Origin: Bacteroidota bacterium
GTDB lineage: Bacteria > Bacteroidota > Bacteroidia > Chitinophagales > Saprospiraceae
Length of the DNA stretch: 40,738 nt
NCBI GenBank assembly: GCA_029561355.1
Contig: JAKQJD010000173.1
Location: 1-40,738, forward strand
Reading direction: 5' to 3'
Each line of letters opens with the position of its first letter. Positions within the stretch are counted from its first letter, which is position 1. Made by a program: the position numbers and the translations under genes. Positions 25,927-35,158 of this stretch are shown here, piece by piece. A model generated the notes under the pieces. That model worked only from the letters and a program-made list of their open reading frames with translations. It searched no databases and had not been told where the DNA came from.

Positions 25927-28107
25927 ATGTTGCGCTATCTGTCAATGATATGGCTATGGATGCTTCCTGCTATCGGGTTGCAATCACAACAAAATATCTC
26001 CCAGAACCCACCCAATGGCCCGTTTTCCCTCGATGAATTGCAACGTCGGAATTTTATGTTTTTCTGGGACCTGGCCCACCCGACTACTTACCAGATTCCC
26101 GATCGTTACCCCAGAAATGACTTCTCCAGCATCGCTGCCACCGGCTTCGGCTTGTCCTCCTATCTCGTAGGAGCGGAGCGCGGCTGGATCACGCGCCTCC
26201 AGGCAGCGGAACGGGTATTAAAAACCCTTCAGGTTTTAAAAAACCTGCCCCAAGGTTCACAACCTACGGGTGTAGCCGGCTATAAAGGCTGGTTTTACCA
26301 TTTTCTAGATACGCAAAAAGCCCTTCGTTATGATAAAGTCGAACTTTCCAGCATCGACACCGGCCTGCTCATGGCAGGTGTGCTGTCCTGCATGAGTTAT
26401 TTCGACCACGACGATCCTACTGAAAAGGCCATCCGCGAAACCGCCGATTTTTTATTCCGCCGCGTCGAATTCGACTGGTACCTCAACGAACACCACCGCA
26501 TGAGCATGGGCTGGTTTCCGGAAAAAGGTTTCCTCGCTGCCGACTGGCGCGGCTACAATGAAGCCATGGTATTGGTAGTCATGGCGCTCGGCTCACCTAC
26601 GCACCCCATTCCCGCCGATGGCTGGGAATCCTGGTGCAAACCGTATTTCCGCGCCAATTTCAAAGGGCAGGATATGGTCAATTTCGGTCCGCTTTTCGGT
26701 CATCAGTACAGCCATTGCTGGATCGATTTTAAAGGAATTCAGGACCCCTACATGAAAAAAATGGGCATCGACTATTTTGAAAACAGTCGGCGTGCCACCC
26801 TGGCCAACCGCCAGTATTGCATTGATAATCCCTTGAAATTCAAGGGTTACGGAGAAAACGTATGGGGCCTTACTGCCGGCGACGGCCCCGATGCGGAAAT
26901 GGAACACAATGGCCGCCGCATTTTCGCGCCCGGCTACGGCGCCCGCGGCGCTGCCATCGATTACCAGGAAGACGACGGCACCATTGCCCCGACGGCAGCG
27001 CTGGCATCCATGCCGTTCGCGCCGGAATACGTGCTGCCGCTGGCCGAAAACCTGTGGAACCGCTGGCCTGTGGGCGCCTACGGTTTTTTCGACGGCTACA
27101 ATGAAACGTTTACCGATCTCGGCCGCTCCCCCAATGCACAAAAAGGTTACCCCTTCTGGGTAGACCGCGACTACCTCGGCATCGACCAGGGGCCCATCGT
27201 GCTCATGATGGAAAACTATCGCTCGGGCCTCATCTGGAAACTGATGAAGAAGAACCCTTACATCGTGCAGGGTTTGAAACGGGCCGGATTTACAGGTGGC
27301 TGGCTGGATGCCCCCGAAACCCAAAACGTGACGAAAGGCATCACTTTCGCCGACGGGCAGCGCGCCAAAGTAAACAGGGATGTGCCGGTAGAGCCCAACA
27401 GTTTTTTCAAACGGCTGACATACAAAAACGCCGACGGAAAAGAACTCCTGTACCAATTGATGGAACCCGCAAAAACCGGCGTTTCTCAGAAATACCCGCT
27501 CGTCATTTTCCTGCACGGCTCCGGCGAACGCGGCACGCGCAACAACGAACAAATGCGAAACGGGGTGCATGCTTTTTGTGAAAAAGACATGCGCACCAAA
27601 CACCCCTGCTACCTGCTGGTGCCGCAATGCCCGCCCGAAGACGTATGGGGCGGCGTTTCGCGCGACTGGGAAAAAGTTGCGTTCAATGATTCCACCTACA
27701 GCCCCTCGGGCAAACTGGTCATCGAACTCATCGACAAGATGCTGAAAGAAAACCCGTCCATCGACCGGAAAAGAATTTACATCACCGGCCTGAGCATGGG
27801 CGGGTTCGGAACATACGACCTGATGATGCGGCGGCCCGAATTGTTCGCGGCCGGGCTTCCACTTTGCGGCGGCGCCGACCCCGCATTTGCCGGACGCATT
27901 AAAAACATACCCATCTGGGCTTTCCACGGCAGGCTCGATGACGCCGTTTACCCGAAATACGACTGGCAAATTGTGGATGCGCTCAAAAAATCGGGCGGCA
28001 AAATCAGGTACACGGAATACTCCACGTACGGCCACAACATCTGGGATATTACCTATTACAATCCGGCTGTGCTGGAATGGCTGTTTGCACAGCGGAAAAA
28101 GTTATAA
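25927..28107 (+). CDS. Glycoamylase-family (GH144-related) domain fused to a serine esterase
   Basis: A two-enzyme fusion of 726 aa. After a signal peptide (MLRYLSMIWLWMLPAIGLQS) comes an (alpha/alpha)6 domain (about 30-465) related to the GH144 protein upstream: shared RRNFMFFWDLAHPT, TGFGLSSYLVGAERGWITR and DQGPIVLMMENYRSGLIW. At the active-site position where that protein has Asp221/Asp225/Glu228, this one has Lys137/Ser141/Asp144 (VELSSIDTG); the later Glu (Glu212, YNEAM) is kept. A C-terminal alpha/beta hydrolase (about 490-726) has oxyanion loop HGSGERG, nucleophile Ser623 in GLSMGG, Asp671 or Asp672 in GRLDDAV, and His703 in TYGHNIW, as in PHB-depolymerase-like or CE1-like esterases. 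It has no T9SS tail, so it should be periplasmic. The start is the ATG at 25927. The role (removing acyl substituents while trimming the glucan) is inferred. Confidence 0.88.
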   Translation: MLRYLSMIWLWMLPAIGLQSQQNISQNPPNGPFSLDELQRRNFMFFWDLAHPTTYQIPDRYPRNDFSSIAATGFGLSSYLVGAERGWITRLQAAERVLKTLQVLKNLPQGSQPTGVAGYKGWFYHFLDTQKALRYDKVELSSIDTGLLMAGVLSCMSYFDHDDPTEKAIRETADFLFRRVEFDWYLNEHHRMSMGWFPEKGFLAADWRGYNEAMVLVVMALGSPTHPIPADGWESWCKPYFRANFKGQDMVNFGPLFGHQYSHCWIDFKGIQDPYMKKMGIDYFENSRRATLANRQYCIDNPLKFKGYGENVWGLTAGDGPDAEMEHNGRRIFAPGYGARGAAIDYQEDDGTIAPTAALASMPFAPEYVLPLAENLWNRWPVGAYGFFDGYNETFTDLGRSPNAQKGYPFWVDRDYLGIDQGPIVLMMENYRSGLIWKLMKKNPYIVQGLKRAGFTGGWLDAPETQNVTKGITFADGQRAKVNRDVPVEPNSFFKRLTYKNADGKELLYQLMEPAKTGVSQKYPLVIFLHGSGERGTRNNEQMRNGVHAFCEKDMRTKHPCYLLVPQCPPEDVWGGVSRDWEKVAFNDSTYSPSGKLVIELIDKMLKENPSIDRKRIYITGLSMGGFGTYDLMMRRPELFAAGLPLCGGADPAFAGRIKNIPIWAFHGRLDDAVYPKYDWQIVDALKKSGGKIRYTEYSTYGHNIWDITYYNPAVLEWLFAQRKKL

Positions 28108-28155
28108 ACGAACCCCATTCTCCAAATTTGCCTCTATCTGTTCAATTTTCCGACC

Positions 28156-30387
28156 ATGAAAAAATTAAAATACCTATTGTTTATTGCGCAGGCATTCCTG
28201 ATCGGCTCCCTGGCCGCGCAACCCTACAAACCTTCGCCCGGCATCGATGTGAAGGTGAATGCACTGCTGGCAAAAATGACGCTGGATGAAAAAATCGGAC
28301 AACTCACCCTGTATACGACCGATTGGGGCAGTACCGGCCCGACCATTCGCGAAGGATACAAAAACGATATTCGCAGCGGCGCCTGCGGTAACCTGTTCAA
28401 CAGCCATACCGTCGGTTTTGTCCGCGAACTCCAGCGCATCGCCGTGGAGGAAACGCGCCTGAAAATTCCGCTGCTGTTCGGTTTCGACGTCATTCACGGT
28501 TATAAAACGATTTTCCCGATCCCATTGGGCGAAGCCGCCAGTTGGGATCTCGAAGCCATCGAATTGTCGTCGCGTATTGCCGCCACCGAAGCCGCTGCGG
28601 CAGGCCTCAACTGGACGTACGCACCCATGGTCGATATATGCCGCGATCCACGCTGGGGCCGCGTCATGGAAGGCGCCGGTGAAGACACCTGGCTCGGATG
28701 TCGCATCGCGGAAGCGCGGGTACGAGGCATTCAGGGCAAAAAACTCGGCAGCACGGACGCGATGCTGGCCTGTGTGAAACACTATGCTGCCTACGGCGCG
28801 GCTACCGCCGGTCGCGATTACAACACCGTGGATATGAGCGAACGCTTTTTCCGGGAATATTACCTGCCGCCGTACAAAGCCGCCGTAGATGCGGGCGCCA
28901 CCACGATCATGACTTCTTTTAACGAATACGACGGTGTGCCCGCTACCGGTAACAAATACCTGCTGACCAATATTTTGCGCAATGAATGGGGTTTCAAAGG
29001 TTTTGTCGTGACGGATTATACCAGCATGAATGAAATGGTGAACCACGGCGTCATTGCCGATGAAAAGGAAGCCGGCGAACTCTCCTTGAACGCGGGCGTC
29101 GACATGGACATGCAAGGCGCTATTTACCAGCGTTTTCTGAAGCAATCGCTGAAAGAAGGCAAGGTGACGCAAAAACAGATCGACGAAGCGGCACGGCGGG
29201 TACTTCGCCAGAAGTTCGAACTGGGTCTGTTCGAAGATCCTTACAAGTTTTGCAACGAAGAGCGCCAGAAAGCGCAACTGCTCAGCCCCGAACACCGGCA
29301 GGCTGCACGCGAGGTGTCGCGCAAGTCGATCGTTTTGTTGAAAAATGATAAAAACGCGCTGCCCTTGCAACGCAGCCAGAAAATAGCCCTGATCGGTCCG
29401 CTCGCCGATAACAAAAGCGAACTAATCGGTAACTGGAACGGCGCCGGCAATGCCGACGATTGCATTACCGTGGCTGAAGGCCTGAAAGGCTGGAACGTAA
29501 CGCAGGTAAAAGGCTGCGAAATGGAAGGTGCCGACAAATCAGGTTTCGATGCAGCACTTGCCGCTGCCCGGAATGCCGACGTCGTCGTCGTGACGGTGGG
29601 CGAAAAAGCCATGATGAGCGGCGAGGCGGCTTCCCGTACCGATATCGCCTTGCCCGGCGTACAGGAGGAACTGGTGCTGGAACTCTGCAAAACCGGCAAA
29701 CCGGTCGTCGTGATCCTGATGAACGGCCGCCCGCTGGTTATTCCGCAAATTGCTCAAAATGCCACGGCCATCCTGGAAACCTGGTGGCTGGGCACGGAAA
29801 CAGGCAATGCTATTGCCGACGTGTTGTCGGGCGCCTACAATCCGTCGGGTAAATTGCCCATGACATTTCCGCGTACGGTAGGCCAGGTGCCTATTTTTTA
29901 CAATGAAAGAAATACCGGCCGTCCTTACAACCCGGAATCCAAATGGACCAGCCGCTACATCGACGAAGTGAACGCGCCTTTGTACCCCTTTGGCTACGGA
30001 CTGAGTTATGCTACCTTTATGTACGGACAGCCGGTTGCAAATGTTTCGTACACGGCAGCCGATACAGGTAAAAAACACCCTAAATCGCCGGTTACCGTAC
30101 AAGTTGCCGTCACCAACACCGGAAAAGTAGCCGGTGAAGAAGTGGTGCAACTGTACGTGCGCGACCTGATAGGCTCGGTGACACGCCCGCTGCGCGAACT
30201 GAAAGGTTTCCAGAAAGTGATGCTGCAACCCGGCGAATCCAAAACGCTCACGTTTACGCTGAAACCGGAAGACCTGCGCTTTTTCCGCCGCGACATGAGC
30301 TTCGGATCGGAACCCGGCGAATACGATATTATGGTGGGCGGCAATTCGCAGGATGTAAAAACGGTGCGGGTTCGCCTGGAAAAATAA
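28156..30387 (+). CDS. GH3 beta-glucosidase (BglX type)
   Basis: A 743-aa periplasmic exo-glycosidase that would release glucose from beta-linked oligosaccharides. Signal peptide MKKLKYLLFIAQAFLIGSLAA. An N-terminal TIM barrel carries the nucleophile Asp at about residue 287 in GFVVTDYTSM. An alpha/beta sandwich domain carries the candidate acid/base Glu at about 489 in MMSGEAASR. A C-terminal FN3-like domain (about 635-743) ends the protein. KHYAAYG, the substrate-contact motif typical of GH3, is present. GH3 beta-glucosidases acting on sophoro-oligosaccharides partner GH144 enzymes in Bacteroidetes (BT_3567 of B. thetaiotaomicron is a characterised case, from memory), which fits this position 48 nt after the GH144-esterase gene. 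An imperfect nested hairpin follows the stop. Confidence 0.94.
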   Translation: MKKLKYLLFIAQAFLIGSLAAQPYKPSPGIDVKVNALLAKMTLDEKIGQLTLYTTDWGSTGPTIREGYKNDIRSGACGNLFNSHTVGFVRELQRIAVEETRLKIPLLFGFDVIHGYKTIFPIPLGEAASWDLEAIELSSRIAATEAAAAGLNWTYAPMVDICRDPRWGRVMEGAGEDTWLGCRIAEARVRGIQGKKLGSTDAMLACVKHYAAYGAATAGRDYNTVDMSERFFREYYLPPYKAAVDAGATTIMTSFNEYDGVPATGNKYLLTNILRNEWGFKGFVVTDYTSMNEMVNHGVIADEKEAGELSLNAGVDMDMQGAIYQRFLKQSLKEGKVTQKQIDEAARRVLRQKFELGLFEDPYKFCNEERQKAQLLSPEHRQAAREVSRKSIVLLKNDKNALPLQRSQKIALIGPLADNKSELIGNWNGAGNADDCITVAEGLKGWNVTQVKGCEMEGADKSGFDAALAAARNADVVVVTVGEKAMMSGEAASRTDIALPGVQEELVLELCKTGKPVVVILMNGRPLVIPQIAQNATAILETWWLGTETGNAIADVLSGAYNPSGKLPMTFPRTVGQVPIFYNERNTGRPYNPESKWTSRYIDEVNAPLYPFGYGLSYATFMYGQPVANVSYTAADTGKKHPKSPVTVQVAVTNTGKVAGEEVVQLYVRDLIGSVTRPLRELKGFQKVMLQPGESKTLTFTLKPEDLRFFRRDMSFGSEPGEYDIMVGGNSQDVKTVRVRLEK

Positions 30388-30391
30388 GTGT

Positions 30392-30444
30392 CCGGCTACT
30401 TTTAAGTCCTCCGATGACTCGAAGTCATCGGATGGCTTAGCCGG
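30392..30444. repeat. Nested hairpin between GH3 and susC genes
   Basis: The inner stem TCCGATGACT (30410-30419) / AGTCATCGGA (30423-30432) is a perfect 10 bp around CGA. The outer CCGGCTA (30392-30398) pairs with TAGCCGG (30438-30444). No T-run follows, so it is not a standard terminator. It starts 4 nt after the GH3 stop and could stabilise the upstream mRNA or set the GH3/SusC expression ratio. Confidence 0.65.
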
Positions 30445-30500
30445 CTACCAAACTTTTAATCTTTCTCCTGACAATACAAAACCATTCAATGTAAGTTATT

Positions 30501-33500
30501 ATGAAAAAAATGCTTGTACACAAACGACTTTGGCTGCTGTTGCCGGTGTTGCTACTGGCAGAGTGGGCAGGAGCCCAGATCGCTGTCAGCGGCCGGGTGA
30601 TCGATACGCTGGACAATTCTCCGTTGATAGGCGTAACGATCCGCGAAAAAGATGGCACTGCCGGCGCCGTGACGAATTACGAAGGCAATTACACGATTTC
30701 AATCAGCAATGCCAATGCTACGCTGGTGTTTTCCTACACGGGTTATGCCACGCGGGAGGTACCTGTTGCCGGCCGCACGCAAGTGAACCTTACGATGGGA
30801 GAAGACCTCACCACCTTACAGGAACTGGTGGTGGTCGGCTACGGCGTGCAACGCAAAAGTGACCTCACAGGCTCCGTGGGCACGGTTAAATCCAAGGACA
30901 TCGAGCGTGTTCCTACCTCATCCATCGAACAGGCCATGCAGGGCAAGGTAGCCGGTGTGTACGTCACGCCTGCCAGCGGCCAGCCGGGCGCCGGCGCTGT
31001 GATCCGCATCCGCGGCACAGGCACCCTCAATAATTCCAACCCTTTGTTTGTGGTAGACGGGATGCTGCTCGACGACGCTTCTTTCATCAATCCGCAGGAC
31101 GTGCAGTCCATTGAAATCCTGAAAGACGCTTCCGCTACGGCCATTTATGGCAACCGTGGCGCCAATGGCGTGGTAATCATCACCACCAAACGCGGCAAAG
31201 CCGGCGAAAAAGCCGTTATTCAGTTCAGCAGTTACTACGGTACGCAGGCCTTGACCAAAAAAATACCAATGGCCAATGCTGCGGAATACGCCCAATTGTA
31301 CAACGAACTGCCTTTACCCGACGTATTTGCCAATCCCGCCTCGCTGGGTGCAGGCACTGACTGGCAGGACGTGGTTTTTCGTGATGCGCCCATTGCCAAC
31401 GTGCAACTCAGCGCCAGCGGCGGCTCCGACAAGTTTTTGTACAACGTTTCGGCCAACTACTTCGATCAGACGGGTATTCTGAAAGATTCGCGGTACGACC
31501 GGCTTACTTTTCGGGTAAACAACGAGTACAAGTTGAATCCCTATGTAAAACTGGGAAATAACCTTTCTTTTAGTAACGTAAACTCCCAGAACCCGCCGGG
31601 GGTAATTGGATCTGCGCTGCGAATGCCACCTGTTTTCGGAGAGCGCGATTCGCTGGGGAATTTTTCCGACCCGACGTTTTTCGGAACCGCCATCGCCAAT
31701 CCGGCTGCCGACCTGTTCTACAAGGACCGGAATTTTTCCAAAGGCAACAGGCTGGTGGGCACCGTTTACGCCGACATTACCCTGTTCAAACACTTTACCT
31801 TCCGCAGTAATTTCGGTCTGGATCAGGCTTATATAAACACCAAAAACTACGAACCGAAGTTCGAGGTGTCCATTTCCCAGCGCAACGGAGAAGATCGCCT
31901 GAGTGTAGGTTCCGTGCAGCGCCGCACCTGGCTGTGGGAAAACACACTCACCTACGACCAGACCTGGGAAAATCACCACGTCAATGTGCTGGCGGGTTAC
32001 ACTTCGCAGGAATTCGGTGATGAAGCCTTCGGCGCCAGTCGTGCTCAATTCGGTTCCGGCCAGGACGAACTGCTTTACCTGAATTACGGTAACGATACCA
32101 CCCAGTTGAACTCCGGCGAGGCCAGCCAGTGGGCTATGATCAGTTACCTCGCCCGGGCAAATTACACCCTGATGGATCGCTATTTGCTGACCGCTTCCAT
32201 GCGTGTCGACGGCTCTTCACGTTTTGCTGCCGACAACCGGTACGGCTACTTCCCATCTTTCGCTCTCGGCTGGAATGTAGCGGAGGAAAACTTCATGAGC
32301 CACCAGCGTTTTATCGATCGTTTGAAACTCCGTGCTTCCTGGGGTATTGTGGGCAACGACAAAACCCAGTTGTACGCATCCCTCGGTGCTATCCAGGGCG
32401 GACTGTACAGTATTTTCGGAACGGACGAATCCCTGAATCAGGGGGCCACACTCACCCGCCTGTCCAACCCGAACGTGCGTTGGGAAAATGCAAGCCAAAC
32501 GGATATCGGCATGGAAATAGGTGTTTTGAATGGCCGCCTGACCGCAGAAATCGACTGGTACAACCGTGTTACCTCCGACATTCTGGCAGAGTTGCCTATT
32601 CCGGATTACGTCGGCTCCGATGGCAATCCGGTGGTAAACTCGGCCAAAGTGCGCAACAGAGGCTGGGATTTTACCCTCAACTGGCGCGAAACACGCGGCA
32701 AGTTTACCTACAACATCACCGGTATTCTTTCTACCGTCGATAATGAAGTGCTGGCCTTGAGCCGTGGCCGCGAGGAAATTTTCGAGGCAACAACACCACA
32801 GGGCGATTTTGCTACACGCACGGTAGTAGGGCAGGACATCGGCAGTTTCTATGGATACCAGGTGGCAGGTGTTTTTCAGAATACGGAAGAATTGTCTTCA
32901 CTGCCCAAACTGGGCGGCGAACAACCGGGCGATTTGCGTTTTGCCGACCTGAACGGCCGCGATTCGCTGGGCAACCTGACCGGCAAACCCGACGGAAAAA
33001 TTACCGCCGACGACCGCACCTTCCTTGGAAGCCCGATTCCAAAGATCAACTACGGATTTTCAGTAGGCGTCGAAGCATTCGGACTGGATCTGGCGGCCGA
33101 CTTCTTCGGTGTTAGCGGCAACAAAGTGCTGAATGCCAAAGCGCTGGCCCGTTACGGCACGTACAACTGGGAGAAATTCTTTTACGACGGTCGCTGGACA
33201 GGCGAGGGCACAAGCAACACAAACCCCCGCATTACCGACGGCGGCCATAACTACCGCATGTCCGATTATTGGATAAAAGACGGTTCCTTCCTGCGCCTGC
33301 GCACGCTGGTGCTCGGATACACGCTGCCGCGCGACTGGACTACCAGCATCGGCGTATCGCGTGCGCGTTTTTATGCAAGCGGTACCAATTTGTGGACGAA
33401 GCAGAGCTACAGCGGCTACTCGCCGGAATTTGCGGGCGATAATGTGTACAGGGTAGGTATCGATAATGGTTCGTACCCGATTGCCAAAACCATACTGTTC

Positions 33501-33521
33501 GGTTTGGACGTAAGTTTTTAA
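30501..33521 (+). CDS. susC: SusC-type TonB-dependent outer-membrane importer
   Basis: A 1006-aa glycan importer. Signal peptide to about residue 25 (LLLAEWAGAQ); a carboxypeptidase-regulatory-like Ig domain (about 26-105, VSGRVIDTLDNSPLIGVTI); the TonB box region (LQELVVVGYGVQRKSDLTGSV, in part); a plug domain with ASGQPGAGAVIRIRGTGT and NPLFVVDGMLL; then a 22-strand barrel that ends in an aromatic-rich terminus (ILFGLDVSF, final Phe). It forms with the following SusD-like lipoprotein a pedal-bin complex that moves oligosaccharides into the periplasm. Its place after GH144 and GH3 implies a beta-glucan oligosaccharide as cargo. The gene symbol is given in the family sense only. Confidence 0.96.
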   Translation: MKKMLVHKRLWLLLPVLLLAEWAGAQIAVSGRVIDTLDNSPLIGVTIREKDGTAGAVTNYEGNYTISISNANATLVFSYTGYATREVPVAGRTQVNLTMGEDLTTLQELVVVGYGVQRKSDLTGSVGTVKSKDIERVPTSSIEQAMQGKVAGVYVTPASGQPGAGAVIRIRGTGTLNNSNPLFVVDGMLLDDASFINPQDVQSIEILKDASATAIYGNRGANGVVIITTKRGKAGEKAVIQFSSYYGTQALTKKIPMANAAEYAQLYNELPLPDVFANPASLGAGTDWQDVVFRDAPIANVQLSASGGSDKFLYNVSANYFDQTGILKDSRYDRLTFRVNNEYKLNPYVKLGNNLSFSNVNSQNPPGVIGSALRMPPVFGERDSLGNFSDPTFFGTAIANPAADLFYKDRNFSKGNRLVGTVYADITLFKHFTFRSNFGLDQAYINTKNYEPKFEVSISQRNGEDRLSVGSVQRRTWLWENTLTYDQTWENHHVNVLAGYTSQEFGDEAFGASRAQFGSGQDELLYLNYGNDTTQLNSGEASQWAMISYLARANYTLMDRYLLTASMRVDGSSRFAADNRYGYFPSFALGWNVAEENFMSHQRFIDRLKLRASWGIVGNDKTQLYASLGAIQGGLYSIFGTDESLNQGATLTRLSNPNVRWENASQTDIGMEIGVLNGRLTAEIDWYNRVTSDILAELPIPDYVGSDGNPVVNSAKVRNRGWDFTLNWRETRGKFTYNITGILSTVDNEVLALSRGREEIFEATTPQGDFATRTVVGQDIGSFYGYQVAGVFQNTEELSSLPKLGGEQPGDLRFADLNGRDSLGNLTGKPDGKITADDRTFLGSPIPKINYGFSVGVEAFGLDLAADFFGVSGNKVLNAKALARYGTYNWEKFFYDGRWTGEGTSNTNPRITDGGHNYRMSDYWIKDGSFLRLRTLVLGYTLPRDWTTSIGVSRARFYASGTNLWTKQSYSGYSPEFAGDNVYRVGIDNGSYPIAKTILFGLDVSF

Positions 33522-33547
33522 TGCCTCAAATTTACAGGCACTGTAAA
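33522..33547. repeat. Dyads in the susC-susD spacer
   Basis: TTTACAG GCA CTGTAAA (33531-33547) is a perfect 7-3-7 dyad directly after the susC stop. It overlaps TGCCT (33522-33526) / AGGCA (33536-33540), the same arms as in the palindrome at 20460-20476 but with different spacing. It may be an intercistronic stem-loop. The remaining 33548-33609 holds nothing notable. Confidence 0.4.
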
Positions 33548-33609
33548 ACAAACCTTGACTTGCAGGGTTTTAAACAATGATCAATTCATTCTAAAATATT
33601 CATTTTCAC

Positions 33610-35121
33610 ATGAAAACGAATTTTTTATCTTATAAAAAAATATTCCTTCCGGCACTCCTGGTGCTCTTTTATGCCAATGGCTGCAAGAAGGAATTTCTGG
33701 ATCGCAAGCCTTTGGGGCAATTGACCTTCGACACGTTTTTTCAAAACGAAGAGCAGGCGGTTCAGGCAACGAATGCGGTATACAACCAGTACCGCTCGTT
33801 CGACTGCGCGGCGCTGGCGCTGCTATCCTGCTCCGACATTATCAGCGACGATGCGGATAAGGGTTCTGTTCCCAACGACCAGCAACCCATACAGGACGTC
33901 GACGATTTTATTGCGGGTCCTTCCAACAGTTTTTTCAGCGCGCTCTGGAGAGGCCACTACCGCGCTATTGCCCGCGCTAACCTCGCCATCCAGAATATTC
34001 CGAATGTGGACATGGATGCGCAACTGCGCGACCGGCTCGTAGGGGAATGCCGTTTCCTTCGTGCGCACAGTTATTTGTTGCTCGTGCAATGGTACGGTGC
34101 ATTGCCACTCATCACGGTGCCGCTGAGTGAAGACGAGTACTATGCGCAGGAACGCCAGCCGGTAGAAGCCATCTACGCACAGATCGAGGCTGATCTGCTG
34201 GCCGCTATTGCCGCTTTGCCGGAGAAAAACGCCTATGCATCCAAAGACCTCGGCCGTGCTACCAAAGGTGCTGCCAAAGGCCTGCTGGCAAAACTGTACA
34301 TGGTAAAAAAGGATTTTCCGAATGCGGAACGCTACTGCATGGAGATTATCCAGTCCAATCAGTACAGTCTGGAACCTAATTATGCCAATATCTTCACCCA
34401 GTCCAATGAAAACGGCACGGAATCGCTGTTTGAAATTCAGGCCGCTGCTTACCCGTCACCCGTTGCGGGCCCGGGTGCATCCCCCTACAATATGGTGCAG
34501 GGTGTACGCGGTGTGCCCAATCTTGGCTGGGGTTTTAACCGCCCTTCCGACAACCTCGTAGCGGCGTATGAAAATACACTCGATCCACGCAGAAAAGCCA
34601 CCATCATCAACGAAGGCGATATTTTGCCGGATGGTACGCAGGTGCAGGACAATCCTCAGATCCTGTATGCGCGCTACAATAAAAAAGCATGGGTACCTGC
34701 GCACTCGGGTTTGCAGGACAACGGTCCGGGTAATATTCGTATTCTGCGCTACGGCGATATTTTGCTGCTGGCTGCGGAAGCGCTTAATGAGAACAACAAG
34801 CAAGCCGACGCACTCATTTACCTGAACCAGGTACGTAAACGCGCCCGCGACTCCAGTCCCGTGCCGCTGCCCGGCCTGCTCCCGAATGTGACGATTACCG
34901 ACCAGGCGCTATTACGTGAACGTATTTACAAAGAGCGCCGGGTAGAACTTGCTATGGAACAACACCGCTGGTTCGACCTCGTTCGCTGGGGCAGGGCAGC
35001 ATCCGTGATGCAGGCGGTTGGCAAAACGAATTTCGTGGAAGGTAAAAACGAATTGCTGCCGATTCCGCAGAGTGAAATCGACCTCACGGACATGAAAATT
35101 ATGCAGAATCCGAATTATTAA
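33610..35121 (+). CDS. susD: SusD-like glycan-binding lipoprotein
   Basis: A 503-aa RagB/SusD-family surface lipoprotein that caps the SusC barrel and binds the glycan. Signal peptide with lipobox (LVLFYANGC), followed by KKEFLDRKPLGQLTF, the normal SusD opening after the lipidated Cys. TPR-like helices (ATNAVYNQYRSF; ECRFLRAHSYLLLVQWYGALPLIT) and the C-terminal signature RIYKERRVELAMEQHRWFDLVRWG, in part, are standard; the end LLPIPQSEIDL...MQNPNY is family-typical. It lies 88 nt after susC. A strong bidirectional terminator follows, so no SusE/SusF-type gene belongs to this operon. Confidence 0.96.
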   Translation: MKTNFLSYKKIFLPALLVLFYANGCKKEFLDRKPLGQLTFDTFFQNEEQAVQATNAVYNQYRSFDCAALALLSCSDIISDDADKGSVPNDQQPIQDVDDFIAGPSNSFFSALWRGHYRAIARANLAIQNIPNVDMDAQLRDRLVGECRFLRAHSYLLLVQWYGALPLITVPLSEDEYYAQERQPVEAIYAQIEADLLAAIAALPEKNAYASKDLGRATKGAAKGLLAKLYMVKKDFPNAERYCMEIIQSNQYSLEPNYANIFTQSNENGTESLFEIQAAAYPSPVAGPGASPYNMVQGVRGVPNLGWGFNRPSDNLVAAYENTLDPRRKATIINEGDILPDGTQVQDNPQILYARYNKKAWVPAHSGLQDNGPGNIRILRYGDILLLAAEALNENNKQADALIYLNQVRKRARDSSPVPLPGLLPNVTITDQALLRERIYKERRVELAMEQHRWFDLVRWGRAASVMQAVGKTNFVEGKNELLPIPQSEIDLTDMKIMQNPNY

Positions 35122-35158
35122 GTCTGGCGACGGTACAACTTGAGCCAATATTAAAAAA

